A stretch of 64,000 bases of DNA from an uncultured Flavobacteriales bacterium (lineage in GTDB: Bacteria; Bacteroidota; Bacteroidia; Flavobacteriales_D; Crocinitomicaceae), in contig CALJKJ010000015.1 in assembly GCA_937973685.1 (NCBI GenBank), positions 62,001 through 126,000 on the forward strand, given 5' to 3'. The notes under the pieces were generated by a model. The model saw only the letters and a program-made list of their open reading frames with translations. It did not search any database and had not been told where the DNA came from. Positions 9,511-17,912 of this stretch are shown here, piece by piece. Made by a program: the position numbers and the translations under genes. Every line of letters begins with the position of its first letter. Position 1 is the stretch's first letter.

Positions 9511-9527
9511 TTTCACATAATTTGGCT

Positions 9528-9535
9528 CAAATATA
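9528..9535 (-). promoter_or_regulatory. -7 promoter box (TATATTTG) of the S46 peptidase gene
   Basis: Perfect TAnnTTTG on the minus strand, 17 bases before the ATG at 9510. The same octamer serves the barrel gene at 5909-5916. Confidence 0.6.
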
Positions 9536-9591
9536 CCAAATGGAACCCATGAATCATTGTTGATTTGAATCCTTTTTAGCATTTTTGTGCT

Positions 9592-10227
9592 GTGGAATTT
9601 TTTAATTTAATCTTTCGACTAGGTGTTGTCCTAGCAATCTTCAGTTTTATTTGGGGATTTATCAAAATTGGTTTAACCATTTTGCGTGGTGGAATGCCGC
9701 TTTCTGCTCCCATGAATATTGGAATCAAAACACTTCAATACCTCTTGTTAGCTGAAGTTACAATCCTTTTTTGCACTTCGGACAATGGTGATTACCTAGC
9801 AGAAGCTGTAACAACTGGATTGATATTATTGATGTATTTCATTGGTAAAATGCAAAATCAGCGGTTAAAATTCATGATGGTGCAATTCCAAGGGCAAGGA
9901 CTAAATGTTCCAAATAAGCCAAATATGAAAGCTGAATTAGGCGTAATTATCTTGGCAATGGCATTGTTTACTTTTCTTGTCGTTAATCCTGTGTTTGCAG
10001 ATAATCAAATTTCTAATTGGTTTTTCACAAGTATTAAGGATATAGAAACAACTCCCGTTTTCGGATTCATTTTTGGGATCGTAGGATTTTTCTTCAGTTT
10101 GTCAATCATTTTCCGAATGGTCAATTCGATTTCGATGATTTTATCTGGAAAAGCTTTTGAGAAACAAGCAAGTGAAGAAACAAACGAACAATCCGATAAG
10201 TTTGATGATTTCGAGGAAATCAATTAA
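9592..10227 (+). CDS. Integral membrane protein, unknown, probable GTG start
   Basis: 211 residues with about five hydrophobic segments (near residues 5-30, 46-62, 70-84, 117-135 and 156-180) and a short acidic cytoplasmic tail (KQASEETNEQSDKFDDFEEIN). The only start that keeps the first membrane segment is the GTG at 9592; the next ATG would remove it. No family is recognised. It is convergent with coaE and overlaps its 3' end by 8 bases. The unusual start codon may mean low expression. Confidence 0.7.
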   Translation: MEFFNLIFRLGVVLAIFSFIWGFIKIGLTILRGGMPLSAPMNIGIKTLQYLLLAEVTILFCTSDNGDYLAEAVTTGLILLMYFIGKMQNQRLKFMMVQFQGQGLNVPNKPNMKAELGVIILAMALFTFLVVNPVFADNQISNWFFTSIKDIETTPVFGFIFGIVGFFFSLSIIFRMVNSISMILSGKAFEKQASEETNEQSDKFDDFEEIN

Positions 10228-10813
10228 TCTGTTTTAATAACTCTCCTACTATTTTTTGTATTTGAAAAACAATCGGTTGATAATCGTCGTTTGAAATAAC
10301 ATAATCAGCAACAGCTATTTTTTCACTTTCCGCTAATTGATTCGTCAAGCGCATGTTGATTTCATTTATTGAAATTCCGTCTCTTTTTTGAATGCGTTGG
10401 ATTCGTTGTTCCAAAGGAGCGGTGATAACTATTAAAGCATCAAAAAGTTGGTACGCACCTGTCTCTACTAATAAAGCGGATTCTTGAAACAACAACGGAG
10501 CTTCCTGTGTGTCTGCCCAATCGTTAAAATCATTGCGCACGACAGGGTGAACTAACTCGTTAATTTTTTTCTTCAATTGGGAATTTGAAAATAGTTTTTC
10601 AGCGATAAATGAACGATTTAACTTGCCAGCTTTATAGGTTTCATCTCCTAACAAACGAGTCAAATCGGCAACTAATTGCTGGTTGTTTTCCATCAACCAT
10701 TTTGCGCGGTCATCAGAAAAATAAACAGGATATCCCAATGCAATGAGGATTTTTGAAACCGTAGATTTACCCGTTCCAATTCCACCTGTGATACCTATTT
10801 TAAATTGCTTCAT
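10220..10813 (-). CDS. coaE: Dephospho-CoA kinase
   Basis: Phosphorylates the 3'-OH of dephospho-CoA with ATP, the last step of coenzyme A synthesis, in the cytoplasm. The Walker A loop GGIGTGKS is at residues 10-17, and the length of 197 residues is normal for the family. The 3' end overlaps the convergent membrane protein by 8 bases. A near-consensus -7 box (TACCTTCG, 10819-10826) ends only 5 bases before the ATG, so the mRNA may have no leader. Confidence 0.96.
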   Translation of the reverse strand: MKQFKIGITGGIGTGKSTVSKILIALGYPVYFSDDRAKWLMENNQQLVADLTRLLGDETYKAGKLNRSFIAEKLFSNSQLKKKINELVHPVVRNDFNDWADTQEAPLLFQESALLVETGAYQLFDALIVITAPLEQRIQRIQKRDGISINEINMRLTNQLAESEKIAVADYVISNDDYQPIVFQIQKIVGELLKQIN

Positions 10814-10818
10814 TACAA

Positions 10819-10826
10819 CGAAGGTA
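10819..10826 (-). promoter_or_regulatory. Near-consensus -7 box (TACCTTCG) of coaE
   Basis: One mismatch to TAnnTTTG, 5 bases before the coaE ATG. Its position matches the perfect boxes found directly before other genes here. Confidence 0.4.
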
Positions 10827-10902
10827 GTATTTTATCTTGTTATACTTGAGCCATTAATAACTAAAAAAAGTAGTTTGAATGAGACATTTCATTATTTTAA
10901 AC

Positions 10903-10910
10903 TACTTTTG
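10903..10910 (+). promoter_or_regulatory. -7 promoter box (TACTTTTG) of the methyltransferase/ZIP unit
   Basis: Perfect TAnnTTTG with only 5 bases between it and the ATG at 10916, implying transcription starts at or next to the start codon. Confidence 0.6.
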
Positions 10911-10915
10911 CAACA

Positions 10916-11659
10916 ATGGTGCATTTAGAAGAAAATAGTGAATGGTTTGCGACTTGGTTTGATTCTGAGTATTATCATTTGTTGTACAACAACAGAGATG
11001 AAAACGAAGCAAGCGATTTCTTAGCCTTATTAACCAAGCAACTTACAATTCCAGCTGATGGTCATGTGTTAGACCTGGCTTGTGGCGCAGGTCGTCATTC
11101 ACGTGTACTTGCACGCTTGGGTTACCGTGTTTCCGGTTGTGATTTATCGAAAAACAGTATCGATCAAGCTAACAACAACGCACTACCTGGTACAGATTTT
11201 TTTGTGCACGACATGCGTAATCAACTTCCTGCAAATTATTCAGCTATCTTTAATCTGTTCACCAGTTTTGGTTATTTTGATGATTTATCAGACAACTTAA
11301 GCGTTTTAAAAAGTGTGGAAAGTGCGCTTGACGATGACGGCGTTTTTGTGCTCGATTTTATGAACGCAACGAAAGTTATTGCACAATTAAATCCGAGCGA
11401 AATTATGCAGCGTGGTGAAATTCACTTCAACATTTCGCGCGAAGTTGTCAATCAACGTATCGTAAAATCCATTGCCTTTGAAGCTGAAGGAAAATCCTAT
11501 CATTATGAGGAAAAAGTACAAGCTTTGCAATTAGCTGACTTTGAATTATTATTCGAAAAAGCTGGATTAAAAATCACAGCTCGTTACGGCTCATACGCAT
11601 TAGCACCTTTTTCAGCTGACGATTCAGACCGTTTAATTTTAATCGCACGAAAAGCATGA
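10916..11659 (+). CDS. Class I SAM-dependent methyltransferase
   Basis: 247 residues, cytoplasmic. The SAM-binding motif I is VLDLACGAGR at residues 51-60, followed by an acidic motif II residue in SGCDLS (Asp75) and motif-III-like DDDGVFVLDF. The substrate cannot be read; the sequence is of the small-molecule (methyltransf_25-like) type rather than RNA or protein methylating. Its stop overlaps the ATG of the ZIP transporter gene by 4 bases (ATGA), so the two are coupled, but no functional link is known. Confidence 0.88.
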   Translation: MVHLEENSEWFATWFDSEYYHLLYNNRDENEASDFLALLTKQLTIPADGHVLDLACGAGRHSRVLARLGYRVSGCDLSKNSIDQANNNALPGTDFFVHDMRNQLPANYSAIFNLFTSFGYFDDLSDNLSVLKSVESALDDDGVFVLDFMNATKVIAQLNPSEIMQRGEIHFNISREVVNQRIVKSIAFEAEGKSYHYEEKVQALQLADFELLFEKAGLKITARYGSYALAPFSADDSDRLILIARKA

Positions 11660-12387
11660 TGCAACTACTTATCAATAGTTCCTTGCTAGTACTTTCTGTT
11701 GTTTTAGGCGGATTGTTAGTTGTGATGCTCGAAAAGAGAAATCAACAAAAATTAATCAAATTATCGTTGGCTTTCAGTGGCGGATTTTTATTAGCGATCG
11801 CTTTTACGCATTTTTTACCTGAATTATATAGTGAAAACTCCATTTCAATCGGCGTTTGGGTGTTAATCGGTTTTTTGGTGCAGCTTTTATTGGAATATTT
11901 TTCTGGAGGAATTGAACATGGTCATATTCATGCGCATGCCAATAAAAAAATCCCATACATGATGTTGTTTTCGTTGAGTGTTCATTCATTTATTGAAGGA
12001 ATGCCTTTGGCAAATAACCACCATGCAGGTCACGAACATATTGGTGGCGGACATCAAGAATCATTATTATTAGGAATAATCTTACATCAATTACCCGTTG
12101 CAATTGCCTTGATGACCTTGTTTCGAAAATCGTTGCTAACACAAAAAACATCTTGGATATTATTGATTCTGTTTGGTTTGATGACTCCACTTGGTCTGAT
12201 CACAGGATATGTGTTAGAAGTCCGTGAAACCTTTGCTTACATGGATTTATTGCTTGCAATTGTTGTCGGAATGTTTTTACACATATCTACAACAATCATC
12301 TTTGAAACGAATGAAAATCACCACTTTAATTTCGCGAAATTAATGGCTATTTTAATGGGAGTTGGCTTAAGCTTTCTATTGATTTAA
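11656..12387 (+). CDS. ZIP-family metal ion transporter
   Basis: 243 residues with about eight membrane segments. ZIP transporters bring zinc or other divalent metals into the cytoplasm. The metal-site helices are visible as HSFIEG (residues 110-115) and LHQLPVA (His144), the latter a variant of the usual HKxPE. Two His-rich stretches, residues 88-94 and 122-133, are likely metal-binding loops. Gln replaces Lys in the second motif. It follows the methyltransferase with a 4-base overlap and ends against hemH with a 4-base convergent overlap. Zn or Fe is plausible; the ion is not decided by sequence. Confidence 0.92.
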   Translation: MMQLLINSSLLVLSVVLGGLLVVMLEKRNQQKLIKLSLAFSGGFLLAIAFTHFLPELYSENSISIGVWVLIGFLVQLLLEYFSGGIEHGHIHAHANKKIPYMMLFSLSVHSFIEGMPLANNHHAGHEHIGGGHQESLLLGIILHQLPVAIALMTLFRKSLLTQKTSWILLILFGLMTPLGLITGYVLEVRETFAYMDLLLAIVVGMFLHISTTIIFETNENHHFNFAKLMAILMGVGLSFLLI

Positions 12388-13409
12388 AGTCGTTGACGGA
12401 TTAAATCCTCCAAACAATCAATGAAACGCGGGTGATCATTTGAACTAGGAACCAATTGTACTTTTTCACCGCCTTGTTCTTCAAAAATCTCTTGGTATTC
12501 TCCACCAATTTCAATTAAGGTTTCCAAACAATCTGCAACAAAAGCGGGACTAAAAGCTAGGACGCGTTTTGCACCTGCTTTTCCCCATTGCTCAATGATT
12601 TTATCCGAAAAAGGTTCCAACCATTTTTTATCCAAGCGCGATTGAAAACTTACAGTGTATTGCTCTTCTTTTAATCCTAATTTTTCAGCTATCAAGCGTG
12701 TTGTTGCATAACAAGTCGCTTTGTAACAGAACTTATTGTGGTCATTTACTTCGAGCTCACATGGTTGATCTTGGCACAAACCATCGTCATAAACTTTATC
12801 CACTTGGCGTTCTGGTAAACCGTGGTATGAAAACATGATACGGTCGTAAGACGCAATATCAAACTGTTGTGCGCGATCAACAATTGAGTCGATGTATCCA
12901 GCGTGATCATAGAATTGTGAAATGATTTTCACTTCAGGAATCACCCACCATTTTTTGATGATGTCCATTGCTTTGTCCATTGCTGATCCAGATGATGCGC
13001 TTGCATATTGTGGGAACATTGGAATAATAATCAATTGGTCGTAATTTGCATGGCGCATTTTCTCCAATACACTTTCCATGGAAGGATTTTGATAACGCAT
13101 GGCCATTTCAACAGTGACATTTTCAGCGCCAAAACGCTCTTGCACTAATTGCACCACTTTTTGCGTGTGACTTAATAGTGGAGAGATGCCATTGCTTAGA
13201 TCCCAAAGTTCTTGGTAAATCTTAGCTGATTTTGGTGCACGAAAAGGCGCAATAATACCTTTAACCAGTAAAAGACGAGCAAAATAAGGAATATCAATTA
13301 CTCGTGGATCCATCAAAAATTCACGTAAATAACGTGCTACATCTTTTCTTTTTGGACTATCTGGAGTACCTAGTTGTACGAGTAAAACGCCTGTTTTTTT
13401 TGCTGTCAT
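12384..13409 (-). CDS. hemH: Ferrochelatase
   Basis: Inserts Fe2+ into protoporphyrin IX (or coproporphyrin III in some lineages) to make heme. 341 residues from the chosen ATG (MTAKKTGVLLVQLGTP); the longer frame to 13454 adds a tail that no ferrochelatase has. The metal-site His196 lies in SYHGLPER, and the conserved SFQSR and PAFVADCLET blocks are present. Four Cys (212, 217, 228, 233) cluster directly after the active-site loop and could bind a metal or Fe-S centre. Between this gene and lpd lies the lpd terminator at 13461-13487. Confidence 0.95.
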   Translation of the reverse strand: MTAKKTGVLLVQLGTPDSPKRKDVARYLREFLMDPRVIDIPYFARLLLVKGIIAPFRAPKSAKIYQELWDLSNGISPLLSHTQKVVQLVQERFGAENVTVEMAMRYQNPSMESVLEKMRHANYDQLIIIPMFPQYASASSGSAMDKAMDIIKKWWVIPEVKIISQFYDHAGYIDSIVDRAQQFDIASYDRIMFSYHGLPERQVDKVYDDGLCQDQPCELEVNDHNKFCYKATCYATTRLIAEKLGLKEEQYTVSFQSRLDKKWLEPFSDKIIEQWGKAGAKRVLAFSPAFVADCLETLIEIGGEYQEIFEEQGGEKVQLVPSSNDHPRFIDCLEDLIRQRL

Positions 13410-13460
13410 TGCTAAAGTTTCTATTGGAACAATTGAACAGAATAAAAAGTTCAATAAGTT

Positions 13461-13487
13461 AAAAAAGGAGCGAATAACGCCCCTTTT
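13461..13487 (-). terminator. Rho-independent terminator of lpd
   Basis: On the minus strand a 10-bp stem (13463-13472 with 13478-13487) with one G-U pair and a 5-base loop, followed by six T. It separates lipA-lpd from hemH. Confidence 0.82.
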
Positions 13488-13507
13488 AATAATCGTAATT
13501 TTGTATC

Positions 13508-14911
13508 TTAAATATGTAAAGCTCTGTTGTCAGTTGCCGCTAATGCAGCTTCTTTCATTGCTTCAGAATATGTAGGGTGACCATGAGAGATGCGTGAAAT
13601 ATCTTCCGCAGAAGCTCTAAATTCCATTGCGGTAACAGCTTCCATGATCAAATCAGCTGCACGAGCTGCAATCATGTGTACGCCAAGAATTTCATCTGTA
13701 GTCGCATCCGCTAATATTTTAATAAATCCTGCTGTATCCATTGATGCGCGTGAACGACCCAATGCTTTCATCGGAAATGATCCTACTTTGTAAGCAATTC
13801 CAGCAGCTTTCAGTTCTTCTTCTGTTTTACCAACAGCAGCTATTTCTGGCCATGTGTAAACGACACCCGGTATTAAGTTGTAATTGATATGCGGTTTTTG
13901 TCCAGCAAGTTGTTCTGCAACAAGTACACCTTCTTCTTCTGCTTTGTGCGCCAACATGGCGCCACGAACTACATCACCAATTGCATAGATGTTTGGAACA
14001 GCAGTTTGTAAATGATCATTGACGTCAACTTGACCTCTGTTATTAACAGATAGGCCGATATTTTCTAGACCTAAACCTGCAGTATATGCTTTACGTCCAA
14101 CGGCAACCAAACAATAGTCAGCTGTCATTTCAACCGTTTCCCCTTTTTTATTTAATGCTGTAAGTTTCACACCTTTTCCAGTGTTTTCAACTTTTTGGAC
14201 TTGGTGTTCCATGTTGAATTTGAAACCTTCTTTTTTCAGAATTTTCATGAATTCTTTTCCCAAAGAAAGATCCATTGTTGGTAGGATTGTTGGTGCAAAT
14301 TCAACCACTTCGATTTCAGTTCCGAGACGCGCATAAACAGAACCCAATTCCAAACCGATAACTCCACCGCCAATGACAATCATTTTCTTTGGAATTTCTT
14401 TCATTTTCAACGCTTCTGTAGACGTAATGATACGATCTTTATCAGGCTCCATTCCTGGGAAGAAATTTGGTTTTGAACCTGTAGCGATAATTGTGTTTTT
14501 TGTTGAAATTGTCGTTTTATTTCCTTCGCTATCGCTTATTGCAATCGTGTTTTTATCAACAAATGAACCAACACCTTGATAAACAGTAACGTTGTTTTTA
14601 TCCATTAGGAATTTGATACCGTTACATGTCTGAGCAATGACTTCTTCTTTACGCGCAATCATTTGCGACAAATCAGCAGTGACATCACTTACTTTGATTC
14701 CATGTGCTGCAAAGTTGTGTTTTGCATTAAAAAAATGCTCCGATGAGTCCAATAATGCTTTTGAAGGGATACACCCAACGTTTAAACATGTTCCTCCTAA
14801 AGTTGGATATTTTTCAATCAATGCGGTTTTCATTCCTAATTGCGCACAGCGAATAGCAGCAACATATCCACCAGGACCTGAACCAATAATCGCAACATCA
14901 AACGTACTCAT
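13508..14911 (-). CDS. lpdA: Dihydrolipoyl dehydrogenase (E3)
   Basis: Flavoprotein that reoxidises dihydrolipoyl groups of the pyruvate and 2-oxoglutarate dehydrogenase complexes and the glycine cleavage system, using NAD+. 467 residues. The FAD-binding GSGPGGYVAAI is at 10-20, the redox-active disulfide Cys42/Cys47 lies in GGTCLNVGCIPSK, the NAD-binding GGGVIGLELG is near the middle, and the C-terminal HGHPTYSEA carries the catalytic His. It lies 92 bp downstream of lipA, the enzyme that makes the lipoyl cofactor it acts on, which is a sensible pairing. A near-consensus box (TAACTTTA, minus strand, near 14934-14941) may start it separately. Confidence 0.97.
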   Translation of the reverse strand: MSTFDVAIIGSGPGGYVAAIRCAQLGMKTALIEKYPTLGGTCLNVGCIPSKALLDSSEHFFNAKHNFAAHGIKVSDVTADLSQMIARKEEVIAQTCNGIKFLMDKNNVTVYQGVGSFVDKNTIAISDSEGNKTTISTKNTIIATGSKPNFFPGMEPDKDRIITSTEALKMKEIPKKMIVIGGGVIGLELGSVYARLGTEIEVVEFAPTILPTMDLSLGKEFMKILKKEGFKFNMEHQVQKVENTGKGVKLTALNKKGETVEMTADYCLVAVGRKAYTAGLGLENIGLSVNNRGQVDVNDHLQTAVPNIYAIGDVVRGAMLAHKAEEEGVLVAEQLAGQKPHINYNLIPGVVYTWPEIAAVGKTEEELKAAGIAYKVGSFPMKALGRSRASMDTAGFIKILADATTDEILGVHMIAARAADLIMEAVTAMEFRASAEDISRISHGHPTYSEAMKEAALAATDNRALHI

Positions 14912-15003
14912 AATCTTCTTTTCTTAATTCGCGCTAAAGTTAGCTATTAATTTAAAAGAAACAGAGATGAAGTGCACAAAAGTCGTTAAATTGCTATAGG
15001 AAA

Positions 15004-15885
15004 TTACAAATCGAAAATATGTTTTTCGGCATGATAACTAGATCGAACAAGCGGACCACTTTCAACAAAGCGAAAGCCCATCTCAAGACCAAGTTTTTCA
15101 TATTTTTCGAAACGTTCTGGTGGAACGAATTCGACGATTGGCAAATGTTTCGGTGTTGGTTGTAAATATTGACCCAACGTTAAAATATCGACACCAACTG
15201 CTCGCAGATCTTGCATGGTTTCGATGATTTCCTCATCTGTTTCGCCCAAACCTAACATAACGCCCGATTTTGTGCGCATTCCACCTTTTTTGAGGCGAAA
15301 CAACACTTCTAAACTACGGTCGTATTTTGCTTGGATACGGACTTGTTTGGTCAAGCGACGAACAGTCTCTAAATTATGTGATACAATTTCAGGAGCTACA
15401 TCGATGATTTGCTGTAAATTTTCCCATTTACCAGCGAAATCAGGAATCAAGGTTTCCATCGTTGTTCCGGGACTTTGGTGGCGAATTGCATTCACTGTTT
15501 GCACCCAAATACCAGCTCCTCCATCTTTTAAATCATCGCGATCAACAGACGTTATCACCGCATGTTTGACTCCCATTGTTTTGACAGAATGCGCGACTTT
15601 TCCTGGTTCAAATTCATCCACCTCATCTGGTCGACCTGTTTTCACCGCACAAAAACCACACGAACGCGTACATATATTCCCTAATATCATAAATGTTGCA
15701 GTTCCTTCTCCCCAACATTCACCCATATTCGGGCAACTACCACTTTCACAAATGGTATGTAATTTATGTTCATCAACTAACGATCTAACTTTTTTGTAGT
15801 TTTCACCAGTAGGCAATTTCACACGTAACCACTTCGGTTTTTTGATGCGAATATTGTTGTCGTTTGTTGTAATTTCTTCTGACAT
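15004..15885 (-). CDS. lipA: Lipoyl synthase
   Basis: Radical SAM enzyme that inserts two sulfurs into protein-bound octanoyl groups to form lipoate. 293 residues from the ATG at 15885 (MSEEITTND). The upstream frame to 16020 runs through the promoter region and into osmC, so it is rejected. The auxiliary cluster ligands are Cys46, Cys51, Cys57; the radical SAM ligands are Cys72, Cys76, Cys79 (C-x3-C-x2-C); the C-terminal RSSYHAE holds the serine that ligates the auxiliary cluster. Divergent from osmC with interleaved promoters. Confidence 0.97.
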   Translation of the reverse strand: MSEEITTNDNNIRIKKPKWLRVKLPTGENYKKVRSLVDEHKLHTICESGSCPNMGECWGEGTATFMILGNICTRSCGFCAVKTGRPDEVDEFEPGKVAHSVKTMGVKHAVITSVDRDDLKDGGAGIWVQTVNAIRHQSPGTTMETLIPDFAGKWENLQQIIDVAPEIVSHNLETVRRLTKQVRIQAKYDRSLEVLFRLKKGGMRTKSGVMLGLGETDEEIIETMQDLRAVGVDILTLGQYLQPTPKHLPIVEFVPPERFEKYEKLGLEMGFRFVESGPLVRSSYHAEKHIFDL

Positions 15886-15905
15886 ATTTTTTCCAATTAA
15901 AACCG

Positions 15906-15913
15906 TACCTTTG
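15906..15913 (+). promoter_or_regulatory. -7 promoter box (TACCTTTG) of the osmC-rlmB unit
   Basis: Perfect TAnnTTTG on the plus strand, 47 bases before the ATG at 15961. It lies inside the lipA leader. Confidence 0.55.
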
Positions 15914-15934
15914 GCATCTGATTTTATTTCAACA

Positions 15935-15942
15935 CAAAAGTA
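15935..15942 (-). promoter_or_regulatory. -7 promoter box (TACTTTTG) of lipA
   Basis: Perfect TAnnTTTG on the minus strand, 49 bases before the lipA ATG; a TTG lies about 16 bases further upstream. It is downstream of the divergent osmC box, so the two leaders would overlap. Confidence 0.58.
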
Positions 15943-15960
15943 CAAAGAAGCACAATAACA

Positions 15961-16365
15961 ATGGCAACTTCGATCGTAAAATACCTTGGCAATTTGCGCA
16001 CATCGTGTACGCATGTTCAATCAGGTACTGTTATTCATACAGATGCTCCAACTGATAACAATGGAAAAGGCGAAAAGTTTTCTCCTACTGATTTGGTTGC
16101 GACTGCTTATGCTTCGTGTCTATTAACCATCATTGGTATTTACTGTCAAGAGCATGGTTATTCTTTTGAAAAAGGCGAAGCAACTGTTACTAAAATAATG
16201 GCCAGTTCACCAAGAAGAATTGGTGGGTTGCAAATAACAATTGATTTATCAGGAAACGGTTGGGATGCTCCAACAGCCGAAAAAATAATCAGAGCAGGAA
16301 AAGCATGTCCTGTTGCAAAATCAGTACATGCAGATATGGAAATAGAAATGACATTCAATGTATAA
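15961..16365 (+). CDS. OsmC-family thiol peroxidase-like protein
   Basis: 134 residues, cytoplasmic. OsmC/Ohr proteins reduce organic hydroperoxides with two cysteines. The pair is visible as Cys53 (AYASCLLTI) and Cys116 (GKACPVAKSV), with an extra Cys62. The sequence is closer to the YhfA/OsmC-like branch than to Ohr, so the substrate is uncertain. The gene overlaps rlmB by 8 bases and is divergent from lipA, whose product has oxygen-sensitive clusters; a functional link is only a guess. Confidence 0.88.
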   Translation: MATSIVKYLGNLRTSCTHVQSGTVIHTDAPTDNNGKGEKFSPTDLVATAYASCLLTIIGIYCQEHGYSFEKGEATVTKIMASSPRRIGGLQITIDLSGNGWDAPTAEKIIRAGKACPVAKSVHADMEIEMTFNV

Positions 16366-17191
16366 CAAAAAAGATAACCGCGAAGACCGCGGAAATGACT
16401 TTGGTCGTAGAGATGCTAATAATCGTTCATTTGAGCGCAAACCAAAAGAAGATCCGGAAGATATAATTTATGGTATCCGTGCCGTAATCGAAGCCGTAAA
16501 AAACGAAGTTGAAATCAATAAAATCTTAATTCAAAAAGGAATTGATAAAGATTTGTTTGAAGAATTGCGCACAATATTAACTGGTAAAGATTACCAATTA
16601 CAATTTGTTCCAATTGAAAAATTAGCAAAAATTACGGCAAACAATCACCAAGGTGTTATTGCATTTACATCACCTGTTGAATACAAAAACATTGAAGTTT
16701 TGTGTGATCAATGGCTTGCTGAAGGAAAAGAACCGTGTATTTTAGTCTTAGACAGAATCACAGACGTTCGTAATTTTGGTGGTATCGCACGAACAGCAGC
16801 CTGTATGGGCGTTGATGCGATTTTAGTTCCATCAAAAGGAAGCGCTTTGGTCACTGCTGATGCAATCAAAACATCTGCTGGAGCACTTCATACAATTCCT
16901 GTTTGTAAAACAGATTTATTGAAAGACAGTCTTTTTTACTTGCAACAAACTGGATTTCAAATCGTTTCGTGTACAGAAAAATCAAAAATTAGCGTTGAAA
17001 ATTATTCGTTCTTTGGACCAACAGCTATCATCATGGGTTCTGAAGAAAATGGAATCACGAATGATTTATTGAAAATGTCTGATGCACGTTTGAGTATTCC
17101 AATGGCTGGAAACATTTCTTCGTTAAATGTTGGTGTGGCAACAGGAATGGTGTTGTACGAGCGTTTGAAACAAGTAAAAGCTGCTAAATAA
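16358..17191 (+). CDS. rlmB: 23S rRNA (guanosine-2'-O-)-methyltransferase RlmB / TrmH family
   Basis: SPOUT-class methyltransferase, 277 residues. The N-terminal ~35 residues are charged and low in complexity (Asp/Arg/Asn-rich), an extension beyond the usual RlmB. Then come the substrate-binding domain (IIYGIRAVIEAVKNE) and the knotted SPOUT domain with VRNFGGIARTAACMG, GSEENGI and the C-terminal IPMAGNISSLNVGVATG. Most RlmB proteins methylate G2251 of 23S rRNA in the peptidyl-transferase loop. Coupled to osmC by an 8-base overlap. Confidence 0.92.
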   Translation: MYNKKDNREDRGNDFGRRDANNRSFERKPKEDPEDIIYGIRAVIEAVKNEVEINKILIQKGIDKDLFEELRTILTGKDYQLQFVPIEKLAKITANNHQGVIAFTSPVEYKNIEVLCDQWLAEGKEPCILVLDRITDVRNFGGIARTAACMGVDAILVPSKGSALVTADAIKTSAGALHTIPVCKTDLLKDSLFYLQQTGFQIVSCTEKSKISVENYSFFGPTAIIMGSEENGITNDLLKMSDARLSIPMAGNISSLNVGVATGMVLYERLKQVKAAK

Positions 17192-17198
17192 GCTCGTT

Positions 17199-17912
17199 TT
17201 ATCCTACAATCGGTAAGAGATTAATTACTTCGGGTAACTCATTTAAGGAACGGACGCGTGGAACATTTCGTTCTTTTTTGAATTTTATTTCAGGATCGAA
17301 ATGAATTGCTGTCCAATTGGCATTTAAAGCACCAATGATATCGGCTTTGAAATCGTCCCCTATCATAATGGCGTGTTGCGGTTGGCAATTTGTTAAGCGT
17401 TGCGCTTCCTGAAATATTTCGCGGTGCGGTTTGGTGAAGCCGATTGATTCAGAACTAAGTACTACATCAAAAAACGAGCTCAATCCACTAGTTGCAAGCT
17501 TCACTTGTTGTACTTCATGAAAACCATTCGTTATGATGTGCATGCGGTAATCTTGACGCTTTAATTCAGTCAAAGTCTCAATTGCACCTGGAAATAGCGC
17601 TGTTTGTTTGGGCGACATTTCTATGTAACCATCGCTCATTTTTTGCGCTAAGGCATGATCATTGATCCCATGATGTGCTAACGTTTCTTTGAAACGATTA
17701 TCGCGTAACGCTTCTTTGGATAATTTTCCTTTTCCATATTGTTGCCATAAAGTAGCATTCACACGTATGTACGTATGGTGAAAGTGCATGAAATGTTCTA
17801 TCGTATCGCCTAAACTTAACGACTCATACAAGTGCTGTAACGCCCGTTTCGAATTCGCTTCAAAATCCCAAAGCGTACGATCTAAATCAAAAAAGAGTTG
17901 TCTGACTTTCAT
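17199..17912 (-). CDS. YjjG-family HAD nucleotidase
   Basis: 237 residues. HAD-superfamily phosphatase with nucleophile motif DLDRTLWD at 9-16, the YjjG-type variant (Arg instead of Gly after the second Asp), motif II in IITNGF, and motif IV MIGDDFKADI. YjjG acts on nucleoside monophosphates, including non-canonical pyrimidines. It follows upp and a membrane gene in one unit (ATGA overlap with the latter), so two of the three genes concern pyrimidine nucleotides, which fits a clean-up role. Confidence 0.88.
   Translation of the reverse strand: MKVRQLFFDLDRTLWDFEANSKRALQHLYESLSLGDTIEHFMHFHHTYIRVNATLWQQYGKGKLSKEALRDNRFKETLAHHGINDHALAQKMSDGYIEMSPKQTALFPGAIETLTELKRQDYRMHIITNGFHEVQQVKLATSGLSSFFDVVLSSESIGFTKPHREIFQEAQRLTNCQPQHAIMIGDDFKADIIGALNANWTAIHFDPEIKFKKERNVPRVRSLNELPEVINLLPIVG

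Noticed and set aside
9511..9582. Longer start for the S46 peptidase
   Set aside because: It would bury the signal peptide and include the -7 box at 9528-9535.
13496..13503. Plus-strand TAATTTTG box between hemH and lpd
   Set aside because: No plus-strand gene follows; it is probably a chance match in AT-rich DNA.
15886..16020. 45-residue N-terminal extension of lipA
   Set aside because: It runs through the lipA promoter and the start of osmC and is Cys-rich nonsense compared with known LipA proteins.
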